The notes beneath the pieces were generated by a model. The model was not told where the DNA came from, did not search any database, and worked only from the letters and a program-made list of their open reading frames with translations. From contig CANLQO010000002.1 of assembly GCA_947493335.1 (NCBI GenBank), positions 835,001-899,000 of the forward strand: a stretch of DNA of 64,000 nucleotides. The letters run 5' to 3'. This stretch comes from an uncultured Paracoccaceae bacterium. GTDB lineage: Bacteria > Pseudomonadota > Alphaproteobacteria > Rhodobacterales > Rhodobacteraceae. The position numbers and the translations under genes are program-made. Positions 54,383-62,304 of the stretch are shown piece after piece (the first letter of the stretch is position 1; every line of letters starts with the position of its first letter).

Positions 54383-55033
54383 CTAGCTGCGGTCAGCCAG
54401 CCCGATCAACCCCGGTACCTGTGACATCTGGGTGAAGCCGGTGACATCGCCCGTGGCGCGCGACAGACCACCGTCGGCCACATATGCGAGCGCGCGAACG
54501 CCTGCAGCACGTGCCGCATTCCAACCGGCGGGCATGTCGTCGATCATCACCGTTTGCGCCGGCGTCACCCCGGCCATCCGCATGGCGTGCAGCAGCATAT
54601 CCGGTTTTGGTTTAGGTGCATGGTCTTCGCGACTGTAGATCCGGCCCTGCAATCGTTGCCACAACCCCGATGGTCCAAGCGATATCCGCATTTTCTGCAT
54701 GGGCCCGTTCGAAGCGACGGCCACCGCAATGCCCTGACGCTCTAATTGGTCCAAAAGGTCCATCACGCCGGGAATGACTGGGACGCCTTCGCGCAGCGCA
54801 TCAAAGACTTCGGCATAGATGTGATCCAGCCAATCGTCTGGCAGGTTCGCGCCTTTCTTTCGCGCGGTCTCGATCACGCCTTGCATCGTGCCTCCGGCAA
54901 AGAGCCTGTGAACCTCTGAAGGCGCGATTGGAAGGCCGTGCGACGTCAGGTTTTCAGCCAGCACCTTGTCGGTCGTAGGCTCTGTGTCGACAAGCACACC
55001 GTCACAATCAAATATCACCAGCTTCGGCGTCAT
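54383..55033 (-). CDS. HAD-superfamily hydrolase (phosphoglycolate phosphatase-like)
   Basis: A 216-aa HAD-IA phosphatase. The nucleophile Asp9 and acid Asp11 are in VIFDCDGVLVDTEP, motif II is VASNGP near 107, Lys of motif III is in HAPKPKPDMLL near 140 and motif IV is MIDDMPAG near 165. The cap domain after residue 18 is the beta-phosphoglucomutase/Gph type. The ATG at 55033 overlaps the rsmD stop by 4 nt; the longer frame to 55282 is a shadow. Substrate uncertain. Confidence 0.92.
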   Translation of the reverse strand: MTPKLVIFDCDGVLVDTEPTTDKVLAENLTSHGLPIAPSEVHRLFAGGTMQGVIETARKKGANLPDDWLDHIYAEVFDALREGVPVIPGVMDLLDQLERQGIAVAVASNGPMQKMRISLGPSGLWQRLQGRIYSREDHAPKPKPDMLLHAMRMAGVTPAQTVMIDDMPAGWNAARAAGVRALAYVADGGLSRATGDVTGFTQMSQVPGLIGLADRS

Positions 55034-55584
55034 GTCGCGGCACGCAGGAATGTCACAAAGCTGTCGCCATAGCGCCGCTGATCCATCGCCTGATATCCGG
55101 GCGGAGCCAGCTGCGGTGCGGATTCCTCCCAAACAATCAAGGCACTTGGAGCTATCCATTCCCTTGCTGCGAGAAGCGCCTTGGTACCAAGCCCCTGCCC
55201 GTAGGGCGGGTCGAGAAACACCAGATCGCAGGGGGTGCCGGGGTCCGGCAACGCGTGCGCCGACCCGGCAATGACTGTGCAATCACCTGCGCGGCGCAGC
55301 TTTGAGATGTTGGCATGGATCAGTTTTTGCGCGGCCTTGCCATTGTCGACAAAGGTGACGTGGGCGGCACCGCGCGACAACGCCTCTAACCCCAGCGCAC
55401 CGGTACCTGCAAAAAGATCAAGCACATGTGCGTCGCGGATCGGATCCCCAAACCGGCCGCCTTGCAGGACATTGAACAGACTTTCCCGCACCCGGTCAGT
55501 GGTGGGGCGCAAATGGGACGCCGCATCGCCTTTGCCCACCGGCGTGAGCGCCGTGCCGCGATGTGTTCCGGCAATAATCCTCAC
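55030..55584 (-). CDS. rsmD: 16S rRNA (guanine(966)-N2)-methyltransferase
   Basis: A 184-aa enzyme with MRIIAGTHRGTALTPVG at the start. LRPTTDRVRESLFNVL follows near 26, the SAM loop VLDLFAGTGALGLEALSRGA near 54 and the catalytic DPPYGQ near 126. It methylates G966 of 16S rRNA in assembled 30S subunits. The start overlaps the FAD oxidoreductase stop by 4 nt. Confidence 0.95.
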   Translation of the reverse strand: MRIIAGTHRGTALTPVGKGDAASHLRPTTDRVRESLFNVLQGGRFGDPIRDAHVLDLFAGTGALGLEALSRGAAHVTFVDNGKAAQKLIHANISKLRRAGDCTVIAGSAHALPDPGTPCDLVFLDPPYGQGLGTKALLAAREWIAPSALIVWEESAPQLAPPGYQAMDQRRYGDSFVTFLRAAT

Positions 55585-56795
55585 GCGCGTAGCAAGGCCT
55601 TCATGTCTGTGGCGGCGTCCGCGATGATCGACGGAGAGGGCGATTTACCGGCCTCGATCAGTCGCTTGCCGACCATGTAATTGCGGGGGTCATTCATCGC
55701 ATCCACCGCGATAAGCTGATCGTTTTTGTAGTACCAATGGCTTTGGCTGCCGTCGGTGTCACCTTTGCGAACAACAACATCGGTATAGCCGATGTTCAGA
55801 CCGGCAATCTGCAACTTGCAATCATATTGATCTGACCAGAACCACGGCTTGGGCGTATAGGCCACGTCGCGCCCTAGGATGTTCAGAGCAGCATTTTCTG
55901 CTTGGTCAATCGCGTTCCCAACGCTTTCGACCCGGACCCGTTGACCGTTAAAAAGACAAGATGCGCAGTCGCCTGCAGCCCAGACATATGGATCAGAAGT
56001 CCGGCTGTGTTCATCACAGGCAATGCCATTGTCGATTGTCAGCCCGGCCGCTTCGGCCAACGTCGTGGCGGGGTTGATCCCAACGCCAACGACAGCAAAA
56101 TCCAGATCCAGAACCGTGCCATCTGACAACTCTGCACCGGTTAGCCTGTCCGTTCCGATCAAACGGTTCAGTCCGACACCTTCGCGAATGTCGACGCCAT
56201 GGGTGCCATGAAGCTTGCGAAAATAGGCCGAGGTTTCGGGCGCGGCAACCCGTTGCAAGATGCGGTCGGCCATTTCAACCAGCGTGACGTTCACACCGCG
56301 TTTGGCCGCGACGGCAGCAGCTTCAAGCCCGATATATCCGCCGCCGATGATCAATGCGCGTGCGCCGTTGCGAAAGGCAGGGGCCATCGCATCCGCATCA
56401 GCCAGATCGCGCACGGTAAAGACGTTGTCCAAGGTCCCACCGATGCTTGCTGGCAGGGTGCGCGGGTGCGCCCCGGTGGTCAGTGCCAATGCGTCGTATG
56501 TCAGCACGCTCTTGTCGTTCAGGGTGATCTGCCTGTTTGCCGGGTCGATTGCCACGACGCGGGTATCAAGGCGCAGGTCGATGTTTTGTTCTGCATAAAA
56601 GCTTTCTGGCCGCAGATAGAGCCTCTCTTCGGTCATCTCGCCCAAAAGGTAGGCTTTGGACAATGGCGGACGTTGATAAGGCGGTCCGGTTTCACCGCCG
56701 ATCAAGGTGATCTGCCCTTCAAATCCTTCCGAGCGCAGTTTGGCGACAAGGCTTGCCCCAGCCTGTCCGGCACCAATGACGACGACATGTTTCAT
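55581..56795 (-). CDS. FAD-dependent ferredoxin reductase-type oxidoreductase
   Basis: A 404-aa protein. The FAD fold VVVIGAGQAGASLVAKLR is at residues 4-21, the NAD fold ALIIGGGYIGLEAAAVAAK near 145 and the FAD ribityl contact VWAAGDCAS near 270. The C-terminal domain near 320-400 is typical of BphA4/PdR/ferredoxin reductases. It likely passes electrons from NADH to a ferredoxin of a P450 or ring-hydroxylating dioxygenase, none of which is in the window. It heads the unit with rsmD and the HAD gene. Confidence 0.92.
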   Translation of the reverse strand: MKHVVVIGAGQAGASLVAKLRSEGFEGQITLIGGETGPPYQRPPLSKAYLLGEMTEERLYLRPESFYAEQNIDLRLDTRVVAIDPANRQITLNDKSVLTYDALALTTGAHPRTLPASIGGTLDNVFTVRDLADADAMAPAFRNGARALIIGGGYIGLEAAAVAAKRGVNVTLVEMADRILQRVAAPETSAYFRKLHGTHGVDIREGVGLNRLIGTDRLTGAELSDGTVLDLDFAVVGVGINPATTLAEAAGLTIDNGIACDEHSRTSDPYVWAAGDCASCLFNGQRVRVESVGNAIDQAENAALNILGRDVAYTPKPWFWSDQYDCKLQIAGLNIGYTDVVVRKGDTDGSQSHWYYKNDQLIAVDAMNDPRNYMVGKRLIEAGKSPSPSIIADAATDMKALLRA

Positions 56796-56870
56796 AGCGG
56801 CTTTCCCTTACCTTCGCGGACCCTATATGGCTGAGGGATGATGATGCAAATGTCTAAAAGGAACTGCGAC

Positions 56871-57359
56871 ATGACGATCTCTACAGGCGACACATTGCCC
56901 GACGCAACCGTACTTGTGATGGGGGAAAACGGGCCAGAGCCTGTGAAGATGGCTGAGAAGCTGAAAGGTCGCAACGTCGTGATCTTTGGCCTGCCCGGCG
57001 CGTTCACTGGCACATGCACCACAGCCCATCTGCCCAGCTTTATGCGGACCCGCGAACAGTTTGCGGCCAAAGGCGTGGACGAGGTCATCTGCATCGCAGT
57101 TAACGACCCCTTCGTGATGCAAGCCTGGGCAGATGCAACCGGCGCAGAAGAGGCTGGCGTGACCTTGCTGGGTGACGCCGAAAGCAACTTCACCAAGGCA
57201 ATTGGCATGAACTTTTCGGCCAGCCCGGTGGGCTTTGTCGAACGTTCAGCACGGTATTCCTTGTATGCCGAAGACGGCGTCGTGAAAGTCTTCAACTCTG
57301 GCGACAAACCCGGCGAATGCGAAATTTCTGCGGGCGAGACCCTGCTGGCGCAAATCTGA
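56871..57359 (+). CDS. Peroxiredoxin 5-like (AhpE/Prx5 family)
   Basis: A 162-aa atypical 2-Cys or 1-Cys peroxiredoxin. The peroxidatic Cys49 is in PGAFTGTCTTAHLPSF, the Prx5 signature. The GMNFSASPVGFVERSARYSL segment follows, and no clear resolving Cys is seen except possibly Cys139 (GECEIS). The ATG at 56871 has aaaggaac ahead and gives MTISTGDTLP; in-frame ATGs from 56838 are rejected. It reduces peroxides with glutaredoxin or thioredoxin. It diverges from the FAD oxidoreductase. Confidence 0.93.
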   Translation: MTISTGDTLPDATVLVMGENGPEPVKMAEKLKGRNVVIFGLPGAFTGTCTTAHLPSFMRTREQFAAKGVDEVICIAVNDPFVMQAWADATGAEEAGVTLLGDAESNFTKAIGMNFSASPVGFVERSARYSLYAEDGVVKVFNSGDKPGECEISAGETLLAQI

Positions 57360-57363
57360 AATC

Positions 57364-57391
57364 AACGGGCCGGAGCACGCTCAGGCCCGTT
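57364..57391. terminator. Hairpin between convergent peroxiredoxin and MscS genes
   Basis: aacgggcc (57364-57371) pairs with ggcccgtt (57384-57391) around a 12-nt loop. It overlaps the last bases of the MscS gene and ends five nt after the peroxiredoxin stop. T runs are short on both strands, so termination is likely but moderate. Confidence 0.55.
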
Positions 57392-58241
57392 ATCCTTCTG
57401 CATTGATGTTGACGATGGTGCGGGTCGGGAAGGGGATGTCGACCCCGGCCTTATCAAGCGCTTCTTTGACTTGCCGTTTCATGTCGGCCTGATAGGCGAA
57501 ATAGTCGCCACGCTTGCACCAGACGCGCACCAGAAAATCAACCGAACTGGTGTTGAGGTTGTTGACCTGAATGAACGGTTCGGGATTTTTCAGGCTGCGT
57601 GGATCGGCCATGATGGTGTCATGGATCACCTGTTCGGCGGTTGCCAAATCTGCCCCGTAGCCCACGCCGAATGTCCATTCGGCGCGCCGCGTATCATAGA
57701 CGGAATAGTTGGTGATCGTGTTGCCCCAAACCTGCGCGTTGGGGATGATGATCTGCACGTTGTCGATGCTTGCCAGCTCTGTAAAGTTCAGTGTGATGTC
57801 CTTCACCGTGCCCATTTGTCCGTTCACATCGACGAAATCGCCCAGTTTGATCGGGCGAAAGAAGATGATCATCACACCCGCTGCAACGTTTGAAAGCGTG
57901 CCTTGCAACGCCAGACCAATCGCGAGACCGGCAGCACCGATGACAGCGACGATAGAGGTCGTCTGTATCCCAAAGGTGTTGAGCACAAACAGGAGCGCAA
58001 AGCCGAACACGACATACCGCGCGATGTTGCCCAAAAAGTTGAACAAAGTCGGATCGAGGTGGTCGTGCTTTTCGCCAAGGCCCCGGATACGGCGCGATAT
58101 CCAACCGGCCACCACGAAGCCAAGGAAAAGGATCGCAATCGCCGCCAGCACATTGCCTAGCACTGCGACCAAAAAGTCCAATGTCATAAGGTCCATGATC
58201 GATTTGCCGTCGATCAGTGGCGTATTCAGTATTCTGTCCAT
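57390..58241 (-). CDS. MscS-family mechanosensitive ion channel
   Basis: A 283-aa channel with three hydrophobic segments. The pore helix is AVIGAAGLAIGLALQGTLSN near residue 95, with the glycine/alanine packing of MscS TM3. The beta domain follows with FVDVNGQMGTVKDITLNFTE, and IDIPFPTRT is near the end. It opens on hypo-osmotic shock in the inner membrane. ATG 58241 is used, overlapping the pterin dehydratase stop by one base (TGATG); TTG 58244 is not needed. Confidence 0.94.
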   Translation of the reverse strand: MDRILNTPLIDGKSIMDLMTLDFLVAVLGNVLAAIAILFLGFVVAGWISRRIRGLGEKHDHLDPTLFNFLGNIARYVVFGFALLFVLNTFGIQTTSIVAVIGAAGLAIGLALQGTLSNVAAGVMIIFFRPIKLGDFVDVNGQMGTVKDITLNFTELASIDNVQIIIPNAQVWGNTITNYSVYDTRRAEWTFGVGYGADLATAEQVIHDTIMADPRSLKNPEPFIQVNNLNTSSVDFLVRVWCKRGDYFAYQADMKRQVKEALDKAGVDIPFPTRTIVNINAEG

Positions 58242-58525
58242 CAACCCGCCAATGCGTCCATCTTCTGCGCCAGTTTCGCGTCAAGCGTGCTCAGACCACC
58301 TGTGTCGTGCGTGGTCAAGACCACCTCGACCGTCTTGTAGACATTGGACCATTCAGGATGATGGTTCAGCTTTTCCGCCCAAATGGCGGATTGGGTCATA
58401 AAGCCGAATGCTTCAACGAAGTTTTTGAAGATAAAGGTCTTTTTGACCGCGTCACGGTCGTCAACCATGGTCCATCCTGCATCCATCAGGGCACTGCGGC
58501 CCGCGTCATCCAATGCGTCAGTCAT
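58241..58525 (-). CDS. Pterin-4a-carbinolamine dehydratase
   Basis: A 94-aa PCD/DCoH protein. The active-site pattern [13 protein letters not shown] at residues 51-63 with His73 and Asp82 matches the family signature, His55 and His56 being catalytic. It dehydrates 4a-hydroxytetrahydrobiopterin made by aromatic amino acid hydroxylases. No such hydroxylase is in the window. The stop overlaps the MscS start and its ATG overlaps the next upstream gene by 4 nt. Confidence 0.94.
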   Translation of the reverse strand: MTDALDDAGRSALMDAGWTMVDDRDAVKKTFIFKNFVEAFGFMTQSAIWAEKLNHHPEWSNVYKTVEVVLTTHDTGGLSTLDAKLAQKMDALAG

Positions 58526-59706
58526 TGCTGTTCCTCTCTGTTGTCTTTGCGGAAGGGTCCATAGCTGGTCAGCACCTCGATTTCATGGTCGATCGCGTCG
58601 CGTTCAGCCGCAAGATAGCGCTGAATGGCGTCCCGAAACCCGGGATCAGCGAACCAGTGTACGGAGTGGGTGGTCACTGGCAAATAGCCGCGCGCCAGCT
58701 TGTGTTCACCTTGTGCGCCCGCCTCGACCCGCGCCATGCCATGAGCAATCGCAAAGTCGATGGCTCGATAATAGCACAACTCAAAGTGCAGGGCCGGGTG
58801 GTGCGCGGTGCAACCCCAATAGCGGCCAAAGAGGGTATCTCGCCCGATCATGTTAAGCGCTCCGGCAATTGGTTCGCCATCCCGCACTGCCAAAACTAAA
58901 AGGATGTCGTCGCGCAAATGCCCGTGGACCTCTTCAAAAAAGGCGCGGGTCAGATAAGGCGTGCCCCATTTGCGGTTGCCCGTGTCCTGATAAAACCGCC
59001 AAAAGGCATCCCAATGATGTGGCTGAATCGCGTCTCCGGTCAGTTCCACGATTTCTCCACCAAACCCTTGGGCCGTTGCGCGTTCTTTACGGATGTTCTT
59101 GCGCTTGCGGCTGGAAAGATCGGCGAGGAAGCCTTCAAAGTCGGCGTATCCGTTGTTTCCCCAGTGGAATTGTTGGCCTGTACGGTGCAATAGACCCATT
59201 TCCGCAGCCGCGATCGCCTCGGCTTCTGTGCAGAAAGTCACATGTAGCGAAGACAATTCGTTATCGCTGGCGATCTGCACGGCACCCTGAACCAGCGCGC
59301 CCATCCCCACAGCCTCAAAGCCCGGGCGCGTCAAGAAACGACGTCCGGTCGCCGGTGTAAAGGGCACGGCAATCTGGAGTTTTGGGTAGTATCTGCCGCC
59401 TGCGTTTTCATACGCATGGGCCCAATTGAAATCGAAAATATATTCGCCCTGGCTGTGGCCTTTTGCATAAAGCGGCGCAACGGCAATGACCTGACCGTCA
59501 ATTCTGGCCTCAAGATACCGCGGCTGCCATCCTGTGCCCGTACCAACCGACCCACTGTCTTCCAACGCTTTGAGGAAGCGGTAAGTTGTAAAAGGGTCTA
59601 TCGGTCGCCCCGTTGCGCCTTCAGGACATGCACAGGCATCCCAGTCAGCCGCGCTGATGCTGTCCAGTGAGGCGTGGGCTGCAATTTCGATAGGCGCGTC
59701 GCTCAT
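58522..59706 (-). CDS. FemAB/GNAT-like protein of the COG3146 type
   Basis: A 394-aa protein. The N-terminal part has AADWDACA and [16 protein letters not shown], the middle [14 protein letters not shown] near 200, and the C-terminal half [20 protein letters not shown] near 243 and [18 protein letters not shown] near 308. This matches a family annotated as predicted N-acyltransferase with a doubled GNAT fold. No substrate is known. Its stop overlaps the PCD gene, so it belongs to the MscS unit. Confidence 0.85.
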   Translation of the reverse strand: MSDAPIEIAAHASLDSISAADWDACACPEGATGRPIDPFTTYRFLKALEDSGSVGTGTGWQPRYLEARIDGQVIAVAPLYAKGHSQGEYIFDFNWAHAYENAGGRYYPKLQIAVPFTPATGRRFLTRPGFEAVGMGALVQGAVQIASDNELSSLHVTFCTEAEAIAAAEMGLLHRTGQQFHWGNNGYADFEGFLADLSSRKRKNIRKERATAQGFGGEIVELTGDAIQPHHWDAFWRFYQDTGNRKWGTPYLTRAFFEEVHGHLRDDILLVLAVRDGEPIAGALNMIGRDTLFGRYWGCTAHHPALHFELCYYRAIDFAIAHGMARVEAGAQGEHKLARGYLPVTTHSVHWFADPGFRDAIQRYLAAERDAIDHEIEVLTSYGPFRKDNREEQQ

Positions 59707-59736
59707 AGACCTAACCTGTGCGGCAAGCGGCGTCGG

Positions 59737-60489
59737 TCAAGCGGCGTAGCCTTCAAAAGTGACGTTATCCGCCACTTTGCGAGCCTCGGCCTCCATCTCG
59801 GCCGAAGTGACGGTCCAACACAGAATTTTTGCGCCCTGCTGTTTGATTTCTGCGATGCGGGCTGCAGACAAGTTCGCGACGTTGTGGCTCACAAAGCAGG
59901 CATCGACAGCATCAAAGTCTGGTATTTGCGCAAGACGCTTGCGGGTGCCGTCCGGGATTGTGGGCCAATCCTTTGACTTGAAAGGGTCCGTCACCAGCCC
60001 GCGTGGTACCGCGGGCAAAAGCCGCGCGAATTCGCTGATATGATGAGGGTTGAAGGACATGACCGCCACATCACCTTTGTACCCATGGAGTAAGGCCGCG
60101 ACCGCACCGCTTAGACCGCCGATCTGCGGGCCAAGCCCGCCATCCTGGTCCTTAATCTCAATCAGCAGCGGCGCAGCACCTGCAACAAGTTCCAACACGT
60201 CTTTCAGCGTTGGAATCATGCCACGATCATCTTTCAATTGGATGCTTGCCAGTTCTTCCGCGCGGCGCTGGGCCACAGGGCCCTTGGCCGGTGTGAGGCG
60301 CGACAGGTCATAGTCATGAAAGACCATCGGAACACCATCGCGAGATACCTGAATATCAATCTCGATCCCATAGCCTGCATCCATCGCCGCCACGATCGAG
60401 CTGATGCTGTTTTCCACGCGGCCCTTGGCGCGGTTGTGAAAGCCGCGATGCGCGATGGGTCGATCCAGATAGACAGCAGGCAGGGTCAT
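59737..60489 (-). CDS. Glycerophosphodiester phosphodiesterase
   Basis: A 250-aa GDPD TIM barrel. IAHRGFHN near residue 12 has catalytic His14 and Arg15, GIEIDIQVSRDGVPMVFHD near 40 holds the metal ligands Glu and Asp and the second His, and LIEIKDQ near 110 the last Glu. It hydrolyses glycerophosphodiesters to glycerol-3-phosphate and an alcohol. No signal peptide is seen, so it is cytoplasmic. Its start overlaps the RidA stop by 4 nt. Confidence 0.93.
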   Translation of the reverse strand: MTLPAVYLDRPIAHRGFHNRAKGRVENSISSIVAAMDAGYGIEIDIQVSRDGVPMVFHDYDLSRLTPAKGPVAQRRAEELASIQLKDDRGMIPTLKDVLELVAGAAPLLIEIKDQDGGLGPQIGGLSGAVAALLHGYKGDVAVMSFNPHHISEFARLLPAVPRGLVTDPFKSKDWPTIPDGTRKRLAQIPDFDAVDACFVSHNVANLSAARIAEIKQQGAKILCWTVTSAEMEAEARKVADNVTFEGYAA

Positions 60490-60947
60490 GCGATTTCGAA
60501 GATGCCTTCTATTTCAACCGTGACACCGAGCGGCAGTGATGCCGCACTGACGGCAGAGCGCGCATGACGTCCTTTGTCCCCCAAAGCCGCGACCAAAAAG
60601 TCGGATGCGCCATTGATGACCTTGGGCTGATCAGTGAAGTCAGCTGTTGAATTCACGAACCCGACCAGTTTGACGACACGCACAAGACGGTCGATGTCAC
60701 CGCCGCAAGCAGCTTTGAGTTGCGCCAGCAGGCTGATGGCACAGGTTTGGGCTGCGGCAGCGCCATCTTCCACCGAGACACCATCACCCAGTTTACCAGT
60801 CAGCAGACCCTCTGGCCCCTGGCTGATCTGCCCCGAAACGTAGACCGTGTTCCCGGTGACCACAAAGGGCACGTAATTTGCCGCAGGCGCGGGCGCGTCG
60901 GGCAGGGTGACGCCGAGTTTGGACAGGCGGGTTTCGATGTCAGACAT
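60486..60947 (-). CDS. RidA/YjgF family protein
   Basis: A 153-aa protein of the Rid family in its longer version. NTVYVSGQISQGPEG near residue 33 and LVRVVKLVGFVNSTADFTDQ near 104 are the family stretches, and ARSAVSAASLPLGVTVEIEG at the end has the Arg that contacts the substrate's carboxylate. It hydrolyses reactive enamines or imines. The ATG at 60947 has GGAG at good distance. It lies 55 nt downstream of the HlyD-like gene. Confidence 0.93.
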   Translation of the reverse strand: MSDIETRLSKLGVTLPDAPAPAANYVPFVVTGNTVYVSGQISQGPEGLLTGKLGDGVSVEDGAAAAQTCAISLLAQLKAACGGDIDRLVRVVKLVGFVNSTADFTDQPKVINGASDFLVAALGDKGRHARSAVSAASLPLGVTVEIEGIFEIA

Positions 60948-61002
60948 GTGAATGCTCCTTGATGCTTGCCCGGACGCTAGACCGGGTGCGCCGCGGGTGC
61001 AA

Positions 61003-62304
61003 TCAGGACTCGCGGAAGGCCTTGGCGAAATAATCCGACAGCGGTTTCAAGAGATAGTTCATCGGGCTGCGATCAGCCGTGCGCACGAAAGCCTCAACCG
61101 GCATGCCAGGGATCAGCGTTGTTCCCTCGGGGAGCTTTTCGATTTCGCCCTCATTCATTTGAACTTCGGCCCGATAATACGACAGCCCGGCGCTGTCGTC
61201 CTGAAACGCATCTGCCGACACAAGCGTGACGGTACCTTTAAGTTCTGGCGTGCGGCGCTGGTCCAGCGCGGAAAACCGCAACGTGACGTCCTGTCCCACG
61301 TTGATTTGGTCGATATCGGTCAGTTGCACCTGCGTCGCGATCACGAGCGGCCGGTCTTGCGGTACGATGAAGAGCACAGGATCAGCTGGTCGAATGACCG
61401 AGCGTGGGGCAAAGATTTGCAAGCCATAGACAACGCCTGACACCGGCGCCCGAATATCGAGCCGCTCAAGCTGCGTGCGTAGGGTGCGCCGGCGTTCAGA
61501 GAGTTCAAGTTGCGTGTATTGCAGATCGCGCAGCTGGGTAATGGCCTCTTCCCGGCGGGTGGTCGTCAAGCCAAGTATCTGGATCTCGATCTCGGTCATC
61601 CGTTCACCTGCCTGCGCGGCCGAAGCGGTCAGTTCACCGACGCGGCCCAGCAGGCTCGCCTCTTCCCGTTGTAAGGCCAGCACGCGGCTTGCCTGCGCCA
61701 GACCGCGATCAAGCAGTGACTGCTGGTCAGCAAGTTCTTCGGCAATCAGGTCGCGCTGGGTCGATAGCGCGACTTGTTGCGCCTCGATGCCCGCCATCTG
61801 GCTGGCGATCTGCGCGCGCTGTTGTGTCAGTTGCTCTGTTGCCCGCGCGATGGATTCGCCGCGTGCCTCAAAAAGCCGGGCCTGACCTTCCATCAGTTCG
61901 GCCGCATCCGCGCCGCCTTCATCCAGAATGGGGTCAAACGTCAACTCGGCTTCGCCGTCACGTTCTGCCTTGAGCCGCGCCATGCGCGCCAGGATCTCGA
62001 ACAATTGCCCTTCGACGATCGCCAGTTCGGACGTCAAGATTGAGCTGTCGAGCCGGATGAGCAGCGCGCCTTCGGGCACCGTGTCGCCTTCATCCACAAG
62101 GATTTCCGCGACAACGCCACCATCAAGGTGTTGTACCACCTGCCTGTTGCGGTCGACCTCAATCTGGCCTGACGTGATGACCGCGCCGGTGATCTGGGCC
62201 ATGACGGACCAGGTGCCAAATCCGCCCACAAGGATCAGCAGGGCAATCAGACCAAGAGTCATGGGCCGTGTCGCCGACCATCGCTGCTTGTGATCTTCGG
62301 TCAT
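61003..62304 (-). CDS. HlyD-family type I secretion periplasmic adaptor
   Basis: A 433-aa membrane fusion protein. One membrane helix is at residues 15-37 (MTLGLIALLILVGGFGTWSV). A half lipoyl domain follows (SGQIEVDRNRQVVQHLDGG). A long coiled coil from about 120 to 270 is Gln/Glu/Ala rich, and the beta-barrel end has RAEVQMNEGEIEKLPEGTTL near 380. It joins an inner membrane ABC exporter to an outer membrane TolC. The start overlaps the exporter stop by 4 nt, so they form one system. Confidence 0.95.
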   Translation of the reverse strand: MTEDHKQRWSATRPMTLGLIALLILVGGFGTWSVMAQITGAVITSGQIEVDRNRQVVQHLDGGVVAEILVDEGDTVPEGALLIRLDSSILTSELAIVEGQLFEILARMARLKAERDGEAELTFDPILDEGGADAAELMEGQARLFEARGESIARATEQLTQQRAQIASQMAGIEAQQVALSTQRDLIAEELADQQSLLDRGLAQASRVLALQREEASLLGRVGELTASAAQAGERMTEIEIQILGLTTTRREEAITQLRDLQYTQLELSERRRTLRTQLERLDIRAPVSGVVYGLQIFAPRSVIRPADPVLFIVPQDRPLVIATQVQLTDIDQINVGQDVTLRFSALDQRRTPELKGTVTLVSADAFQDDSAGLSYYRAEVQMNEGEIEKLPEGTTLIPGMPVEAFVRTADRSPMNYLLKPLSDYFAKAFRES